Below the pieces are notes generated by a model that searched no databases, was not told the origin of the DNA, and was given only the letters and a program-made list of their open reading frames with translations. The position numbers were made by a program, and so were the translations under genes. DNA of 64,000 nt. It comes from Solirubrobacter ginsenosidimutans (GTDB taxonomy: Bacteria; Actinomycetota; Thermoleophilia; Solirubrobacterales; Solirubrobacteraceae). Each line of letters opens with the position of its first letter. Positions within the stretch are counted from its first letter, which is position 1. The stretch spans positions 434,001 through 498,000 of the forward strand of contig NZ_JAPDOD010000001.1 in NCBI RefSeq assembly GCF_027587205.1. The letters run 5' to 3'. Shown one piece after another: positions 41,580 through 49,452 of the stretch.

Positions 41580-41748
41580 GTCGCGATCCTTGCTGTCGGG
41601 GGGAAGCCAGGCAGGTTCCCTCCCGCGCGGGCGCGTGACAATCGGGGTCGAACCCTGAGGTTTTCTCAACCCCGGCGGCGTCCCGGACGATAAGCCGGAC
41701 ACAATGATCCCGCCAAAGGGACACGAAGCCGGTCATCCTGGGATCCAG

Positions 41749-42099
41749 ATGATGCGACGGCTGACGATGATCGTGGGGCTCGTGCTGCTCCTCGCGGCGC
41801 CGGCCCAGGCCAGTGCGGAGCCGCGCTACGACGTCCCGCGCGGCTTCACCCGCTGCCCGGACGCCCACGCCTGGAACGGCTTCTTCAAGTGGGCCTCGCA
41901 GCGGCATTCGAGTTGCGCCAGGACCGCCGGCTTCATGCGCGCCTACGCCAAGCGCGCCGGCGGGCCGCAGATGCCTCGCCACGTCGACGGCTTCACCTGC
42001 CGCATCCACTTCTACGAGAACGAAGACGGCGACACCTACGCGAGCCGGCACACCTGCACGCGCCGCGACGTCACGATCCGCTTCTACGGCATGGTCTAG
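41749..42099 (+). CDS. Small secreted cysteine-containing protein
   Basis: 116 residues from ATG 41749 (41752 also possible). Signal peptide MRRLTMIVGLVLLLAAPAQA. The mature part has four cysteines (FTRCPDAHAW, SSCARTAG, GFTCRIHFYE, RHTCTRR) that could form two disulfides, and many aromatic/His residues. No recognised family. Its stop overlaps that of the convergent MOSC fusion gene by four bases. Confidence 0.65.
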   Translation: MMRRLTMIVGLVLLLAAPAQASAEPRYDVPRGFTRCPDAHAWNGFFKWASQRHSSCARTAGFMRAYAKRAGGPQMPRHVDGFTCRIHFYENEDGDTYASRHTCTRRDVTIRFYGMV

Positions 42100-43817
42100 A
42101 GGTCCAGCGTCACCTCAGAGCCGGGCCGGGTGCAGCAGACCAGGACCCGGCCCGCGGGTGGCGGTTCGAGCGGCTCGATGTCGTAGGTGACGTCACCGGT
42201 GAGGAGGCCGCTCTCGCAGTTGTGGCAGACCCCGTTGCGGCAGCCGAAGCCCACGGGGACGTCGCACGCCTCCGCGAAGTCGAGGAGGTTGGGGTAGCGG
42301 TCGTCCCATGGGATGGCGAGGCTGCTGCGGACGAACGTGACGGTCGGGCCGGTGCCCGCCCCACCGTCGGGCGCGTGCGGTTGGCGGTCGCCGTCCTTGA
42401 CGATCCCGGAGGCGCGGATCGCGACGGCGCCGAAGGCCTCGGTCGAGATCCGCTCGGGCGCGACGCCGTAGGCGCCGAGCGCGACCTCGATGGCGCTCAT
42501 GAACTCCGCGGGCCCGCACAGGTAGTAGTCGGCGTCAACGGGCACACCGGCGTGTTCCAGCACGCCGAGGTCGAGCCGGCCGGCGACGTCGTAGTCGGCG
42601 CCGAGCGCGTCCTCGGGGCCGGGACGGCTGTACGCCACGACGCGGTGGGCGTCTTCGAGCGCTCCGAGGAGCGCGTCCGCCTCGTCATGGAAGGCGTGCT
42701 CAGCACGATTGCGCGCGCCGTGCAGCCACCACACCGACCGCGTGCTGTGCTCGCGGGCGAGCGCGTGGAGCATCGCCAGGACCGGGGTCGCGCCGACCCC
42801 GGCGCTGACCAGGACGACCGGCCGCGTGCCCGCCCGGAGCACGAACGCGCCGCGTGGAGCGGCGACGTCGAGCACGTCCCCGACCTTGACCTGTTCGTGC
42901 AAATAGCGGCTCGCGGCGCCGTCGCGCTTCACGCTGACCCGGAACCCCTGCTGCCCCGGCACGTCGGACAGCGAGTAGCTGCGGACCAGGGCGTTGGCAC
43001 CACTGCGCAGGCGCAGCGTGAGGTACTGGCCCGGCGCCGCCGCCGGCCTCGCCTCGCTCCCGTCCTCCGGCACGAGCCGGAACGACGTCACGGACGCGCT
43101 CTCGGGGCGCACCTCGGCGACCCGCAGCTCCATGAAGCCGGCCCACGCGGGCGTCGGATCCGTGTGGTCCTCCGCCTTGGCGAGAAGGTCACGGAAGCTG
43201 CCCTTCCACCCCTCGCTGAGCGCCGGAATGCGCAGCGCCCGCTCCAGACGGGCCGGCGACTTGCCGGGCAGGTAGAGCAGCGCGTCGGTGTCCGCCACCG
43301 TCAGGCGCTCCGGGCCGTCGGCGACCTTCTCGATCGCGTCGCCGGCCTGCACGGAGCCCTCCTCGAGCACCCGGAGGTAGAAGCCGGGCCGATGGTGCGC
43401 CACCAGCAGCGACGGCATCGCCGCGAGCTCGAAGCGGATGCCGACGCGGTAGCACGTGACCCGCGGCTGGGTCACCTCGAACAGCGCCTCGCCGATGCGG
43501 TAGCGGTCGCCGATGCAAACCTCGTCGTCGGCCAGGCCCTCGACGGTGAAGTTCTCGCCGAACTGCCCGTGGGTGAAGTCATCCCGCCCGAGCTCACGTT
43601 CCCAGTAGCGGTAGGAGCCGAGCTGGTAGACGAAGACCGCGCGGTGCTCGCCGCCGTGCGCGAGCCGGTCGGCCTGGTCGTCGCCGTCGATGTTGATCCG
43701 CCGCACCATCCGCGGACCCTCGACCTCCGTCTTCCAGATCGCCGTGCGGACGGTCTTGCCCTCCCAGGCGACGTCGCGCGGGCCGCCGACGTTGAGCGAC
43801 ACCAGCCGCCCGCTCAT
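42096..43817 (-). CDS. MOSC - ferredoxin reductase - [2Fe-2S] ferredoxin fusion protein
   Basis: 573 residues from ATG 43817. Residues 1-215 are a YiiM-type MOSC domain plus helical 3-alpha tail (HGGEHRAVFVYQ, TVEGLADDEVCIGDRYRIG, the molybdenum-ligand Cys in QPRVTCYRVGIR). Residues about 240-465 are a ferredoxin reductase (flavin motif RSYSLSD, NAD motif VLVSAGVGATPVLAML, late CGPAEFM). Residues 485-573 are a plant-type ferredoxin with cluster ligands C526, C531, C534 and C561. It probably passes electrons from NADH through FAD and FeS to a molybdenum cofactor that reduces N-hydroxylated compounds, as for YiiM/mARC proteins. It overlaps nhaA (ATGA). Confidence 0.9.
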   Translation of the reverse strand: MSGRLVSLNVGGPRDVAWEGKTVRTAIWKTEVEGPRMVRRINIDGDDQADRLAHGGEHRAVFVYQLGSYRYWERELGRDDFTHGQFGENFTVEGLADDEVCIGDRYRIGEALFEVTQPRVTCYRVGIRFELAAMPSLLVAHHRPGFYLRVLEEGSVQAGDAIEKVADGPERLTVADTDALLYLPGKSPARLERALRIPALSEGWKGSFRDLLAKAEDHTDPTPAWAGFMELRVAEVRPESASVTSFRLVPEDGSEARPAAAPGQYLTLRLRSGANALVRSYSLSDVPGQQGFRVSVKRDGAASRYLHEQVKVGDVLDVAAPRGAFVLRAGTRPVVLVSAGVGATPVLAMLHALAREHSTRSVWWLHGARNRAEHAFHDEADALLGALEDAHRVVAYSRPGPEDALGADYDVAGRLDLGVLEHAGVPVDADYYLCGPAEFMSAIEVALGAYGVAPERISTEAFGAVAIRASGIVKDGDRQPHAPDGGAGTGPTVTFVRSSLAIPWDDRYPNLLDFAEACDVPVGFGCRNGVCHNCESGLLTGDVTYDIEPLEPPPAGRVLVCCTRPGSEVTLDL

Positions 43818-45196
43818 CGCGCCGGCACCGGGGAGAGGCAGCCGGCGAGCCTCGGCCGGCGTGCGTTCAGCGCGAGCAGCGACAGCGCGGGCGCGAGCAG
43901 CGCGGTGAGGAAGATGCCGACCTTGGCCTCGTCGAGCAACTCGCCTCCGAACGCCCGCGACGCGATCAGGAGCGAGACCGTGAACCCGACGCCCGCCGCC
44001 AGTGCGGTGCCGCCCAGCTCACCCCAGCCGAGGCTCAGCGCGGCGTGGCGCGGCGCGCTCGACTTCGCGGCCCAGGCGGCGACGACGATGCCCAGCGGCT
44101 TCCCGATCACGTAGGCCAGAACGATGCCCCACGTTACCGGCGAGGTCGCCGCCCGCGCGAGCAACTGGCGGTCGATGTGCAGGCCCGCGTTGGCCAGCGC
44201 GAACAGCGGGACGACGAGCTTGCTCGTCCACGGGTGCAGCCGGGTGAGGAGCCGTTGGTTCGGCGAGATCACCGCTTCGACGCGGCCTTCGGGCTCGTAG
44301 GCGTTGGTCAGCAGGCCGATCAGCAGGCCGCTGATCACCGGGTCGATGCCTGATTCGAACAGCGCGAGCCACAGTCCCAGGCCGGCGACGATCGAGAGCA
44401 CCCACAGCGTGGATGCCGAGTTGCCACGCGCGCGGAACTGGCGGCCCGCGATCGCCCGCATCGTCAGCAGCGCGGCGAGCAGGGCGGCGGCGACGATCGT
44501 CGCGGCGACGTCGATCCGCGACGGGTACGCGACGCTGATCACCAGCAGCGCCACGAAGTCGTCGACGACCAGCAGCGTGAGCATGAAGATCTGCAGCCGC
44601 TTGCCGTAACGCCCCGCGGTGAACGTCAGCGCGCCGAGCGCCAGCGCCGTGTCGGTGGACAGCGCCACGCCCCAGCCGCCGGAGCCCGTCCCACCCGCGC
44701 CGGCGGTCACCGCGACGTAGATCCCCACGGACGCGGCCATCCCGCCGAGCGCGGCGAGCACCGGGACGGTCAGCCGCCTTCCCTCACGCAACTCGCCGAG
44801 GTCGCGCTCGCGCTTGGCCTCGAGGCCGACCACGAGAAAGAACAGCGTCATCAACCCTTCGTCGATCCACGTCCGGAGGTCGGCTGCAAGCGTCCACGGC
44901 CCCACGGTCAGCGCGACCGGGGCGTGCCAGAACGCGTCGTAGCTCCCGCCGCCCGGCGCGTTGGACCACAGCAGCGCGAGGGCGATCGCCGCAACGAGCA
45001 GCAGCGCGCCGCCGCTCTCGGCGCGCAGGGCGCCGCGAAGCGCGGTGAACCGCGGGGTGCGTTCGACCCGCTCCTCCTGCGCCTGCGCCTCCATCAGCAG
45101 GCTCGGGTCCTGCAGCGCCGCCGCGGCGGCGAAGCGGCTTGGGTCGGGGCGCAGCGCCTGGGCGATGCGGGTGAGTGTGGTGTGTCGGCGGGCCAT
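43814..45196 (-). CDS. nhaA: Na+/H+ antiporter NhaA
   Basis: 460 residues from ATG 45196. Twelve-helix inner membrane antiporter exchanging Na+ or Li+ for protons. Family motifs: LRTWIDEGLMTLFFLVVGLEAKRE, GGWGVALSTDTALALGAL, LTLLVVDDFVALLVISVAY with the paired ion-binding aspartates (VVDD), and GIDPVISGLLIGLLTNAY. An N-terminal cytosolic extension of about 60 residues is longer than in E. coli NhaA. Coupled by ATGA to the MOSC fusion gene; why the two are linked is unclear. Confidence 0.93.
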   Translation of the reverse strand: MARRHTTLTRIAQALRPDPSRFAAAAALQDPSLLMEAQAQEERVERTPRFTALRGALRAESGGALLLVAAIALALLWSNAPGGGSYDAFWHAPVALTVGPWTLAADLRTWIDEGLMTLFFLVVGLEAKRERDLGELREGRRLTVPVLAALGGMAASVGIYVAVTAGAGGTGSGGWGVALSTDTALALGALTFTAGRYGKRLQIFMLTLLVVDDFVALLVISVAYPSRIDVAATIVAAALLAALLTMRAIAGRQFRARGNSASTLWVLSIVAGLGLWLALFESGIDPVISGLLIGLLTNAYEPEGRVEAVISPNQRLLTRLHPWTSKLVVPLFALANAGLHIDRQLLARAATSPVTWGIVLAYVIGKPLGIVVAAWAAKSSAPRHAALSLGWGELGGTALAAGVGFTVSLLIASRAFGGELLDEAKVGIFLTALLAPALSLLALNARRPRLAGCLSPVPAR

Positions 45197-45258
45197 GGTC
45201 GCGCTCCTCTCGGGTATCCGCTGAGATGAGTGCGCTGCGCTCGCCAGGTCTTACCGGG

Positions 45259-45492
45259 CTAGTCCGGATCGATGTCGCCGAACCGGCGCGCCGCCTCCAG
45301 GACGCCGTCGTGATCGGCGCGGCAGCCGGGGCAGACGCGCAGGTGGATCGCGGTGCCCGGGAAGCGTTCGCTCGGGTCGCCGGCGTTGAGCTCGATCTCG
45401 ACGTACTGGTCCATGATCGGGACGCCGGCGTCGCAGCCCGCGTCGCCTTCCTGGGCGCGCAGGAGCGCGTCGAGCGCTTCGAGGTCGGTCAT
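45259..45492 (-). CDS. Small zinc-finger (anti-sigma-like) protein
   Basis: 77 residues from ATG 45492, overlapping the sigma-factor stop as ATGA. It has an HxxxCxxCxxDH motif (IHLRVCPGCRADHDG) as in zf-HC2 anti-sigma factors, but no membrane helix or sensor. It is likely a cytosolic anti-sigma factor or zinc-responsive partner for the sigma factor encoded immediately upstream. A close paralogue is encoded at 47090-47314 (ERCPACRADHDGL), about 1.6 kb away on the other strand. Confidence 0.72.
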   Translation of the reverse strand: MTDLEALDALLRAQEGDAGCDAGVPIMDQYVEIELNAGDPSERFPGTAIHLRVCPGCRADHDGVLEAARRFGDIDPD

Positions 45493-46140
45493 GCGCGCGC
45501 CTCCCCTTCCGTGAGTGGGTGACCGGCCGCCGCGAGGCTCGCGCGCAAGCGGCGGCGGGCGTCGAACAGGTTCTTGTAGACCGCGTTGCGGTTGGAGCCC
45601 AGTTGCAGGGCGAGGACGTCGATCGGCACATCGTTGAGCGCGATCGCCACGAACACCTCGCGCTGTCGCGGCGTCAGGTCCTCGTCGACGGCCGTCTTGA
45701 GCGCGGCGAACTGCTCGCGGCGCTCCGCCTGCTCGCCGGGCTTGACCGCGAGCTCGTCGGGGAGCTGCTCCCAGACGACCTCCTCGGTGCTCGGCGGATG
45801 CTCGCGCCACGCGTGCCGCGACCTTGCCGGAGACCTCGAAGATCACGAACTTGTACGCCCACGTGGTGAAGCGGCTGAGGCCGCGGAAGTCCTCGAGCTT
45901 GGCCAGGATGTTCACCAGCGCGTCGTCGGCGCACTGCTGGGCGACGTCGTCGAACTCCGGACCGCGCAGCGATTGCAGCTGGCCGCGCCGGCGATGCAGC
46001 TCGTGCAGCGCGGCGCGCTGCAGCACCCCGTGGAGCTTGGCGACCGCCTGTCCGTGGCGCGGATGGTCGGCGCGCAGGTGCTCGACCCAGCGCCGCGAGA
46101 CCACGTCGCCCACCTGCCGCGATGGCTGTTCGACGCTCAC
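45489..46140 (-). pseudogene. ECF-type sigma-70 factor, split by a frameshift at about 45810
   Basis: Read from GTG 46140, the first frame encodes region 2 (FDDVAQQCADDALVNILAKL, then GLSRFTTWAYKFVIFEVSGK). At 45810-45813 the homology moves to a second frame: WREHPPSTEEVVWEQLPDEL, then EDLTPRQREVFVAIALNDVP and SNRNAVYKNLFDARRRLRAS (region 4), ending at 45489 in overlap with the zinc-finger gene. Joined, they give about 217 residues, normal for this group. The shift equals one extra or two missing bases within a GC-rich stretch. Both halves are otherwise intact, so this is either recent inactivation, a sequencing error, or less likely programmed frameshifting. Confidence 0.8.
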
Positions 46141-46224
46141 CGGCTGATCGTAGAACGAGTCGGTAAGACGGCGGTGCGACCCGTCACCAACGCTCACGAC
46201 AGCCTTTGACGATCGGAGCACACG

Positions 46225-47106
46225 ATGGGTCTTTCATGGCAGCAGGGTCCGCTGGGCCGCAACCCCAACGGGCAGTTCCTCATTCCGGACATGCCGCAGC
46301 GCGTCCTCTACGCGGAGCCGCTGCGACGCCGCATGCGCGCCGAGCTCGGCGGGACGACCGTGGTCGAGAGCGACAACGCGGTCGTGCTCTTCGAGCCGGG
46401 CCGGTATCCGGTCGCGTACTTCCCCCGCGAGGACTTCGCCGCGGGCGCGCTGCGGCCGATCGAGCACCGCAGCCAGCACCCGGAGCTGGGCGAGACGGCC
46501 TGGTTCGAGGTCGTGGGGGAGACGCGGCAGGCGCCGCGCGGGGCCTGGGAATACGTGGCGCTGCCCGAGCACGCCTCGATCCTTGCGGGCAAGATCGCGC
46601 TGGCCTGGCGGGCGATGGATGCGTTCTACGAAGAAGACGACCGGATCCTCGGCCACGCCGCCGACCCGTATCACCGCATCGACGTCCGCCACACGTCGCG
46701 GCACCTCGTCGTGCGGGCGGGTGACCGGGTGATCGCCGACACGCACCGCCCGCTCGTGCTCTACGAATCCGGCTTCGCCCCGCGTTGGTACGTCCCCCGC
46801 GCCGACATCGCCGGCGAGGCGCTCGCCGGCAACGACCTCCAGACCTTCTGCCCGTACAAGGGCATCGCGTCCTACCACGACATCGACGGCGTCGCCCGCG
46901 CCGCATGGTCCTACCGCGCGCCGATCGATGACATGTCGGCGATCGCCGACCTCGTGTCGTTCGAGCCGGACCTCGTCGAGGTGACGCTCGACGGCGAGCG
47001 CCTGGCGCTCGAGCCGGGGCAGAACGTCGTCTCCCACGGCATCGACCGCGACCTCAGCATCGGTGAGGCCGGCGCTTTGAGGTCGACCCTTGCCGCGGCG
47101 TCCTGA
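46225..47106 (+). CDS. DUF427 domain protein (tandem)
   Basis: 293 residues from ATG 46225. Two DUF427 domains in tandem: about 40-130 (VVESDNAVVLFEPGRYPVAYFPREDF) and 155-260 (RVIADTHRPLVLYESGFAPRWYVPRADI, then TFCPYKGIASYHDI). The family is a small beta fold with a Trp/Tyr-rich pocket found alone or doubled in bacteria and fungi; no reaction is assigned. It is divergent from the sigma-factor pseudogene, and the paralogous zinc-finger gene overlaps its end, so the locus may once have been under that sigma factor. Confidence 0.87.
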   Translation: MGLSWQQGPLGRNPNGQFLIPDMPQRVLYAEPLRRRMRAELGGTTVVESDNAVVLFEPGRYPVAYFPREDFAAGALRPIEHRSQHPELGETAWFEVVGETRQAPRGAWEYVALPEHASILAGKIALAWRAMDAFYEEDDRILGHAADPYHRIDVRHTSRHLVVRAGDRVIADTHRPLVLYESGFAPRWYVPRADIAGEALAGNDLQTFCPYKGIASYHDIDGVARAAWSYRAPIDDMSAIADLVSFEPDLVEVTLDGERLALEPGQNVVSHGIDRDLSIGEAGALRSTLAAAS

Positions 47107-47314
47107 CCCGATCGAACGCATGCTCGAGCTCGACCGCCGCGACGCGGGCTGCGGCCACACGTGCGCGGTGCTCGACCGCTACGTCGACGCGGAGCTCGCG
47201 GGACACAACGCCCGCGCGCGATTTGGAGGCGTCGCCGTGCACCTCGAGCGCTGCCCGGCCTGCCGCGCCGACCACGACGGACTGATCGCAACCACAAGGA
47301 GAACGAGATGCTGA
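47090..47314 (+). CDS. Small zinc-finger protein, paralogue of the one at 45259
   Basis: 74 residues from TTG 47090 (ATG 47120 would give 64; the TTG gives the same N-terminal length as the paralogue). VHLERCPACRADHDGL aligns with the zinc motif of the protein ending at 45259, and DAGCxxxxxxxDxYVxxEL is also shared. Overlaps the DUF427 gene by 17 bases and the following SDR gene by seven. No sigma factor accompanies this copy. Function is inferred only from the paralogue. Confidence 0.6.
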   Translation: MPRRPDPIERMLELDRRDAGCGHTCAVLDRYVDAELAGHNARARFGGVAVHLERCPACRADHDGLIATTRRTRC

Positions 47315-48018
47315 AGGACAAGACCGTGCTGGTGATCGGCCGCGGCAGCGGCATAGCCAGGGGGATCGCGCAGGCGGCGCTCGAGGCCGGGGCGAACGTG
47401 ATCGTCGCCGGCCGCCGGCCCGAGACCCTGACCGAGGCCTACAGCGGCGAACCCGGCGTGCGCGTCGAGACCGTCGACCTCAACGACGACGCGTCGATCG
47501 CCGCGCTGGCCGAGCGCGTCGGCGAGCTCGACCATCTCGTCTCGACCGCGTCGGCGCGCGCCCGCGGTCGCCTGGAGACGCTCGAGCGCGACGCCATCCG
47601 GCGCTCCCTCGACACGAAGGTCATCGGCCCGCTGATGCTGGCGCGCGCCTTCCATCCGCGGGTCCGCGAGGGTGGTTCGATCCTGCTCTTCTCCGGCGTC
47701 GCCGCGTTCAAGATCGAGGTCGGGACGCTCGCCGTGGCGATCACCAACGGCGCCGCCGACACGCTCACGCGCTCGCTGGCGGTCGAGCTCGCGCCGATCC
47801 GCGTCAATGCCATCTCGCCCGGCGTCGTCGACACCGGCGCCTGGGACGCGCTCGGCGCGGAGGGCAAGGGCAAGCTCTTCGCCGACCTCACCGAACAGAA
47901 CCCGGCCCGCCGCATCGGCACCACGCACGACGTCGCGAGCGCCGCGATGCTCGCCCTGACCAACCCGTTCATGACAGGGCTCACCCTGCACGTGGACGGC
48001 GGCGAGCGGCTGACATGA
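47308..48018 (+). CDS. Atypical short-chain dehydrogenase lacking the YxxxK motif
   Basis: 236 residues from ATG 47308, with AAGGAGA upstream. Rossmann fold with a modified nucleotide loop (VLVIGRGSGIARGIA), and the typical late motifs RSLAVELAPIRVNAISPGVVDT and HVDGG. At the catalytic place, where classical SDRs have YxxxK, it reads LAVAITNGAADTLT, so Tyr and Lys are absent. It therefore either uses another mechanism or is a non-catalytic binder; related sequences with an A-x-x-N-G-A replacement occur in actinobacteria. Coupled to the VOC gene (ATGA). Confidence 0.82.
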   Translation: MLKDKTVLVIGRGSGIARGIAQAALEAGANVIVAGRRPETLTEAYSGEPGVRVETVDLNDDASIAALAERVGELDHLVSTASARARGRLETLERDAIRRSLDTKVIGPLMLARAFHPRVREGGSILLFSGVAAFKIEVGTLAVAITNGAADTLTRSLAVELAPIRVNAISPGVVDTGAWDALGAEGKGKLFADLTEQNPARRIGTTHDVASAAMLALTNPFMTGLTLHVDGGERLT

Positions 48019-48442
48019 CGACCGCCGCCATCGAAGTGCTCATCCTGCCCGTCACCGACGTCGACCGGGCGCTCGCGTTCTACACCGCGCAGGCCGGCTT
48101 CGCCCTCGACGTCGACTACGCGCCGACGCCGAGCTTCCGAGTCGTCCAGCTGACGCCACCCGGGTCGGGCACGTCGATCCAGATCGGCGTCGGGCTGACC
48201 GACGCCGTGCCCGGCTCGACCGGCGGGATCTACCTGGTCGTGTCCGACCTCGAAGCCGCTCGCGACGAGCTCGTCGCGCACGGGGTCGAGGTGGGCGAGA
48301 TCTACCACAAGACCCCGCTCGCGGAGTGGCGAGGAGCGTTCGCGCCCGGACTCGAGCCGGGACGCGCCGACTACGCGAGCTTCGCCGGCTTCGCCGACCC
48401 CGACGGCAACCGTGGGTGCTGCAGGAACGCGGATTCAGTTAG
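48015..48442 (+). pseudogene. VOC (glyoxalase-like) protein with frameshift before its last residues
   Basis: From ATG 48015 (ATGA overlap with the SDR) the protein is a VOC-fold domain: VLILPVTDVDRALAFYTAQAGF, then GGIYLVVSDLEAARDELVAHGVEVGE and SFAGFADPDGN. After codon 132 the expected ending R-WVLQERGFS-stop is found one frame over, ending TAG 48440-48442. One base appears to be missing just before 48413. As read, the frame instead continues 300 residues antisense through the next gene to 49328. Probably a sequencing slip or a recent mutation; only the last ten residues are affected. Confidence 0.78.
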
Positions 48443-48477
48443 CGCCAGTTCTGCGACTCCGCCGCGTTGGGGCGAAC

Positions 48478-48552
48478 ATGTACACGCGTTTGCTGCCCAT
48501 GACCGCCGGCCTGCTCGTCGTCGCGCTCGCGTTGTTGACGATCGTCGGTTAG
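48478..48552 (+). CDS. Candidate 24-residue membrane miniprotein
   Basis: ATG 48478 to TAG 48552 encodes a short peptide that is one hydrophobic helix (TAGLLVVALALLTIVG) with a basic N-terminus. Weak Shine-Dalgarno (ttgggg). Too small for homology judgment; size and composition fit small single-pass proteins. It ends overlapping the convergent SDR stop. Confidence 0.3.
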   Translation: MYTRLLPMTAGLLVVALALLTIVG

Positions 48553-49313
48553 ACGACGGCGAGCATGCCTCCGTCGACATAGAGGGTGTGCCCGTTCACG
48601 AAGTCCGAGGCGGGCGAGCTCAGGAAGAGGAGCGCGCCGATCAGGTCTTCAGCGGTGCCCCAGCGGGCTGCGGGAGTTCGGGCGCGCAGCCAGCGGCTGA
48701 ACTCGGCGTCCTCGACGAGTGCTTGCGTGAGCTCGGTGTCGATGTAGCCCGGCGCGAGCGCGTTGATCTGCAGGCCAGCGGGCGCCCAGTCCGCGCACAT
48801 GCCCTGTGTGAGCATCTTCAGGGCGCCCTTGGTCGCGGCGTACGGCGCGATCCCGGGTCGCGCCAAGGCCGATTGCACCGACGCGATGTTGACGATCTTG
48901 CCGCGGCCGCGGGCGACCATGCCACGCGCGACCGCGCGAGCCACGAGGAACGCGCTCGTCAAGTTCGTATCGAGCAGTTCTTGCCACGCCGCGTCTGGGA
49001 AGTCGAGCAGGGGCGCACGATGCTGGATCCCGACGTTGTTGACCAGCACGTCGAGCGGTCCGACGAGCGTCTCGGCTTCCTCCACCCCGATGGCCACCGC
49101 TTCGGCGTCGGTCACGTCGAAGGCAACGTGATGTACGCGGTCGTCTTCGAGCGCGTCCGCCGCCGCGCGCACCCGGTCCGGATCGCGTCCGTGCATGACC
49201 ACGGTGCACCCCGCCTCGAGCAGGCCCTGAGCGAACGCGCGCCCGATGCCCCGGCTCGAGCCGGTCACGAGCGCGGTGCGTCCGTCGATGTCGAACAGAG
49301 GATGCGCCGTCAC
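48549..49313 (-). CDS. SDR family oxidoreductase (gluconate 5-dehydrogenase-like)
   Basis: 254 residues from GTG 49313. Classical SDR: TGSSRGIGRAFA nucleotide loop (about 18-29), NNVG, catalytic Ser in IASVQS, YAATK (Tyr/Lys pair intact, unlike the SDR at 47308), and PGYIDTELT, ending in VDGG. The N-terminal HPLFDIDGRTALVTG is typical of gluconate 5-dehydrogenases, which convert gluconate and 5-ketogluconate with NADP. It could use another sugar acid; a sugar-acid role fits the oxidative sugar theme of the window. Stands alone. Confidence 0.85.
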   Translation of the reverse strand: MTAHPLFDIDGRTALVTGSSRGIGRAFAQGLLEAGCTVVMHGRDPDRVRAAADALEDDRVHHVAFDVTDAEAVAIGVEEAETLVGPLDVLVNNVGIQHRAPLLDFPDAAWQELLDTNLTSAFLVARAVARGMVARGRGKIVNIASVQSALARPGIAPYAATKGALKMLTQGMCADWAPAGLQINALAPGYIDTELTQALVEDAEFSRWLRARTPAARWGTAEDLIGALLFLSSPASDFVNGHTLYVDGGMLAVV

Positions 49314-49452
49314 CCGCCGCAAGCCTAGGCGACGACCACGGTGTCGGCGGACGTCCACCTCGCCGGAGCGATGCGCGCCACCGAATTCTCATGTGTTTCT
49401 CCTGCTAATCCGGGATTGCGGCGCCGGAGTCGGCGCGTCAAACTCCTGCGCC

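Noticed and set aside
48015..49328. 437-residue reading of the VOC gene continuing past 48442
   Set aside because: Beyond codon 133 it is antisense to a well-supported SDR gene; a single-base frameshift explains it better.
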